Below the pieces are notes generated by a model. It ran no database searches, was not told the origin of the DNA, and saw only the letters and a program-made list of their open reading frames with translations. From assembly GCA_012965075.1 (NCBI GenBank), contig DTSY01000089.1, positions 1 through 8,484 of the forward strand: a DNA stretch of 8,484 nt. Direction: 5' to 3'. A program made the position numbers and the translations under genes. Position 1 is the stretch's first letter; the number at the start of each line of letters is the position of its first letter. Below, in pieces: positions 6,026 through 8,484 of this stretch. Origin of the DNA: Gammaproteobacteria bacterium (GTDB taxonomy: Bacteria > Pseudomonadota > Gammaproteobacteria > Magnimaribacterales > Magnimaribacteraceae).

Positions 6026-6949
6026 ATGGCCGATATATCATTAGAAGATATGCTCCAAGCAGGTGTCCACTTCGGACACCAAACTAAGTACTGGAATCCC
6101 AAAATGGAACCTTATATTTTTGGGATTCGTAATAAAATTCACATCATTGACTTGCAACATACTGTTGAGCTGTTAAAGCCTGCTTTAGCTTTTATCAAAT
6201 CAGTTGCGCAAAAGAATAACAAGATTCTGTTTGTAGCTACAAAAAGATCAGCTACTAATATTCTGAAGGAAGAAGCAGAGCGATGCGGCATGCCCTACGT
6301 AAATGAAAGATGGTTAGGAGGCATGCTAACTAACTATAAAACCATTAGATCTTCAATAAATCGGCTTGAAAACCTTCTTAGACAGAAAGAAGATGGAACT
6401 TTTAACAAACTTACAAAAAAAGAAGGGTTAAAACTCCAAAGAGAGATTGATAAACTCCAAAAGGCCATAGGCGGAGTAAGGGAAATGGGCGGCTTACCTG
6501 ATGCTTTATTTGTCATCGATGTTAAGAGAGAGGCTATAGCTATTTCTGAAGCCAGCAAAATGGGTATTCCGATTGTGGGGATAGTCGATAGTAATAGTAG
6601 CCCTGAAGGTATCGACTACTTGGTTCCAGGAAATGATGATGCTATAAGATCTATTTCTTTATTTACAAGAGCAGTTTCTGATGCTTGTATAGAAGGATCT
6701 AAACTGGCAACTGGTCTCAAGCCTTCCTCGGATGCAAGTGGACCAAAAATAATTAAAAAAGAAGAGAAACAAAAAGCTTTGGATCCGAATTCGGATGAGA
6801 AGAGTCCTGTAGAAGAAGGTGTTGTAGAAGAAGCTCAAGAATCTAAAGAATCTAAGAAAATCCAAGAATCTAAACAAGGTGATGAAAAAGCAGAAGCTTC
6901 AGAAGAAGACCAAAAATCTGAAGATTCTAAAGAAGCTAAGGAGAATTAA
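6026..6949 (+). CDS. rpsB: Small ribosomal subunit protein S2, with long charged C-terminal tail
   Basis: S2 is a late-assembling protein of the 30S subunit, positioned near the messenger exit side and associated with S1 recruitment. The conserved domain is complete, from LEDMLQAGVHFGHQ (6-19) through the GGMLTN and VPGNDDAIRS segments to about residue 225. The product is 307 residues, against 241 in E. coli. The extra C-terminal stretch of about 80 residues is low in complexity, dominated by Lys, Glu, Ser and Asp, and includes a short tandem ESK repeat. AGGAG lies five bases before the ATG. The tsf ATG directly follows the stop codon with no gap. The gene is normally preceded by the divergent map gene; here dapB lies upstream on the same strand. 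Confidence 0.98.
   Translation: MADISLEDMLQAGVHFGHQTKYWNPKMEPYIFGIRNKIHIIDLQHTVELLKPALAFIKSVAQKNNKILFVATKRSATNILKEEAERCGMPYVNERWLGGMLTNYKTIRSSINRLENLLRQKEDGTFNKLTKKEGLKLQREIDKLQKAIGGVREMGGLPDALFVIDVKREAIAISEASKMGIPIVGIVDSNSSPEGIDYLVPGNDDAIRSISLFTRAVSDACIEGSKLATGLKPSSDASGPKIIKKEEKQKALDPNSDEKSPVEEGVVEEAQESKESKKIQESKQGDEKAEASEEDQKSEDSKEAKEN
6839..6874 (+). repeat. Four 9-base tandem units in the rpsB tail
   Basis: Three copies of GAATCTAA(A/G) start at 6839, 6848 and 6866, with a degenerate unit AAAATCCAA at 6857 keeping the same 9-base period. The units are in frame and encode ESK, ESK, KIQ, ESK. This looks like in-frame slippage expansion in a disordered tail. Confidence 0.75.
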
Positions 6950-7813
6950 ATGAGTGAAATATCAGCTTCTCTCGTAAAAGAGCTTAGAGAAAGGACCGGG
7001 ATGGGGATGATGGACTGCAAACAGGCTTTAGTAACAGCTAAAGGAGATATTAGTTTGGCTATTGAAGAATTAAGAAAATCTAGTGGTATTAAAGCTAGTA
7101 AGAAAGCAGGAAGGTCTGCAGCCGATGGTGTTATAAGGGTTGAAATAAATAACTCCAAGGCTTTCATGGTTGAAATTAACTGTGAAACTGATTTTGTTGC
7201 TAAAGATGAATCATTCATGGAGTTTTCAGATGAAGTATTAAATACTCTTTCTTCTGGAGACTTTCATGAGGTAGAACAATTGATGAAAGGAGACTTGCAG
7301 GATAAAAGAGAGAAGCTAATCCAAAAACTAGGTGAGAATATCGTAGTAAGAAGAATGTTTCAGAGTGATGATTCCGCTGATCACACCGGTGTATATTTAC
7401 ACTCGAATAAGAAAATAGCCTGCGTAACTTCTCTAAGAGGAGGCAATGATGAAGCAGCGAAGGATATTGCTATGCATATTGCTGCAACTGATCCTTTAGC
7501 TATTTCTCCTAATGACATTCCTATAGAAATTTTAGAAAAAGAAAAAGAAATTTTTGAAGCCCAATCTGCAGATTCTGGCAAACCTAAAGATATTGTAGTT
7601 AAGATGGTAGAAGGCAAAGTAAAAAAATTTGTTAGTGAAGTAAGTCTTACAGAACAAGATTTTGTTAAAGATCCAGGAGTAAAGATAAAGTCTTTGTTGG
7701 ATAAAAATAACGCTCAAGTGATCCAATTCAAAAGATTTGAAGTAGGAGAAGGAATAGAAGTAGAAGAAACTGACTTTGCAGCTGAAGTCATGTCTCAAAT
7801 AAAAAAATCTTAG
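6950..7813 (+). CDS. tsf: Translation elongation factor Ts
   Basis: EF-Ts is the guanine nucleotide exchange factor that regenerates EF-Tu-GTP. The 287 residues are close to the 283 of E. coli. The N-terminal UBA-like domain reads ELRERTGMGMMDCKQAL (11-27). The TDFV motif that contacts EF-Tu lies at 80-83, as in E. coli. The C-terminus ends in the conserved VGEGIEVEETDFAAEV pattern. The ATG directly abuts the rpsB stop codon, and AAGGAG at 6938-6943, inside the rpsB end, serves as its ribosome binding site, so the two genes are translationally coupled. E. coli is known to have an intergenic gap here. The next gene is frr rather than the usual pyrH. Confidence 0.98.
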   Translation: MSEISASLVKELRERTGMGMMDCKQALVTAKGDISLAIEELRKSSGIKASKKAGRSAADGVIRVEINNSKAFMVEINCETDFVAKDESFMEFSDEVLNTLSSGDFHEVEQLMKGDLQDKREKLIQKLGENIVVRRMFQSDDSADHTGVYLHSNKKIACVTSLRGGNDEAAKDIAMHIAATDPLAISPNDIPIEILEKEKEIFEAQSADSGKPKDIVVKMVEGKVKKFVSEVSLTEQDFVKDPGVKIKSLLDKNNAQVIQFKRFEVGEGIEVEETDFAAEVMSQIKKS

Positions 7814-7817
7814 AACA

Positions 7818-8375
7818 ATGCTTCAAGAAATAGTAGAAGACACTAAAGTTGGAATGGAAAAGAGCTTGCAGTCTCTGGATGCAGCTTTTAAAAGAATAAG
7901 AACAGGGAGAGCGAGCCCTGCTTTGCTGGATGATATAAGGGTTGATTATTACGACAATCTCACACCATTAACTCAATTAGCAAGTATATCTGTAGAGGAC
8001 GCTAAAACCATTGCAATTATTCCTTGGGAAAAAGCTGTTGTTCAAGATATAGAAAAAGCCATTATGGAGTCAGAGTTAGGCCTTAATCCAGCAACTTCAG
8101 GTGATACTATCAGAGTAATTCTTCCTGATTTAACTGAAGAAACTAGGAAGGAGTTTATTAAGAAAGCTAGATCGGAAGCAGAGAACACTAAGGTTTCATT
8201 AAGAAATGTTAGAAGGGAAGGAAATTCCCAACTTAAAGAATTTTTGAAAGAGAAAGAAATTTCTGAAGATGAAGAAAGACAAGGAGAAGAAGAGATTCAG
8301 AAATTAACTGACCTGTTTGTAGGCAGAGTTAACGAAGCTTTGTCAGCCAAGGAAAAGGATCTGCTTGATTTCTAG
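7818..8375 (+). CDS. frr: Ribosome recycling factor
   Basis: RRF works with EF-G to split the post-termination ribosome and release the message. The 185-residue length equals that of E. coli RRF. The three-helix-bundle domain shows RIRTGRASPALLD (26-38) and, towards the C-terminus, VSLRNVRREGN. The second domain carries PLTQLASISVEDAKT and GLNPATSGDTIRV. The start lies four bases after the tsf stop and no strong ribosome binding site is seen, so coupling to tsf is likely. In most gammaproteobacteria pyrH lies between tsf and frr; it is absent here. Confidence 0.98.
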   Translation: MLQEIVEDTKVGMEKSLQSLDAAFKRIRTGRASPALLDDIRVDYYDNLTPLTQLASISVEDAKTIAIIPWEKAVVQDIEKAIMESELGLNPATSGDTIRVILPDLTEETRKEFIKKARSEAENTKVSLRNVRREGNSQLKEFLKEKEISEDEERQGEEEIQKLTDLFVGRVNEALSAKEKDLLDF

Positions 8376-8392
8376 TTATCTATATATTGTCT

Positions 8393-8484
8393 ATGCAATC
8401 AGAAAATAGCCCAAAACCACCTTCTCATGTAGCTATCATTATGGACGGCAACAACAGATGGGCGAAGACAAAAGATCTGCCTGG
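8393..8484 (+). CDS. uppS: Undecaprenyl diphosphate synthase (cis-prenyltransferase), N-terminal fragment
   Basis: Only the first 30 codons are inside the window; the gene runs off the end. The fragment carries the family signature HVAIIMDGNNRWAK at 12-25, with catalytic aspartate D18. UppS adds isopentenyl units to farnesyl diphosphate in cis, making the C55 carrier lipid for peptidoglycan and O-antigen. Asparagine at position 21, where E. coli has glycine, also occurs in Pseudomonas as I recall. The position directly after frr is the usual one. No clear ribosome binding site precedes the ATG; an in-frame TTG two codons upstream is possible but less likely. Confidence 0.93.
   Translation, partial: MQSENSPKPPSHVAIIMDGNNRWAKTKDLP

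Noticed and set aside
6659..6877. Phe-rich minus-strand open frame in the rpsB tail
   Set aside because: It is the complement of the Lys/Glu-rich tail codons, which produces Phe/Leu/Ser-rich antisense frames by composition alone.

Overview
This window reads as a densely packed, AT-rich stretch of a gammaproteobacterial chromosome made almost entirely of conserved housekeeping genes. The Fur protein resembles the Pseudomonas type, and the order bamE(-)/fur(+)/grpE/dnaK/dnaJ/dapB matches the Pseudomonas order as I recall it. AT-rich codon use, very short intergenic gaps and several genes missing from otherwise conserved neighbourhoods suggest a genome-streamlined marine lineage, with SAR86 or a relative the best guess. 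That placement is inference and was not tested by any search.

Layout. Bases 1-534 hold the 3' end of a sodium-dependent (SNF family) transporter, which overlaps convergently with the outer-membrane assembly lipoprotein gene bamE on the minus strand (527-868). A 57-base divergent promoter region separates bamE from fur (926-1333). Next comes the heat-shock block: grpE (1386-1940), dnaK (2011-3933) and dnaJ (3971-5092), with dapB (5097-5840) tightly attached. Both grpE and dnaK are preceded by near-perfect sigma-32 promoters, each with a 13-base spacer. The translation block follows: an extended -10 promoter, a leader of about 158 bases with a foldable and possibly pseudoknotted structure, rpsB (6026-6949), tsf (6950-7813), frr (7818-8375) and the first 30 codons of uppS (8393 to the window end).

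How the genes work together. GrpE, DnaK and DnaJ form one chaperone cycle controlled by heat shock. DapB makes the lysine and diaminopimelate precursor for peptidoglycan, and UppS makes the undecaprenyl carrier lipid for the same wall. S2, EF-Ts and RRF act in ribosome structure, elongation and recycling. BamE serves outer-membrane protein assembly, and Fur is the iron regulator.

No new defence, mobile or biosynthetic system was found. The points worth a second look are gene losses from conserved neighbourhoods (recN, carAB, pyrH, and the smpB-ratA-rnfH segment), the paired sigma-32 promoters, a TTG start on a nearly leaderless grpE message, the rpsB leader, a repeat-bearing charged tail on S2, and a shortened DapB. 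No stretch longer than about 190 bases lacks a gene.
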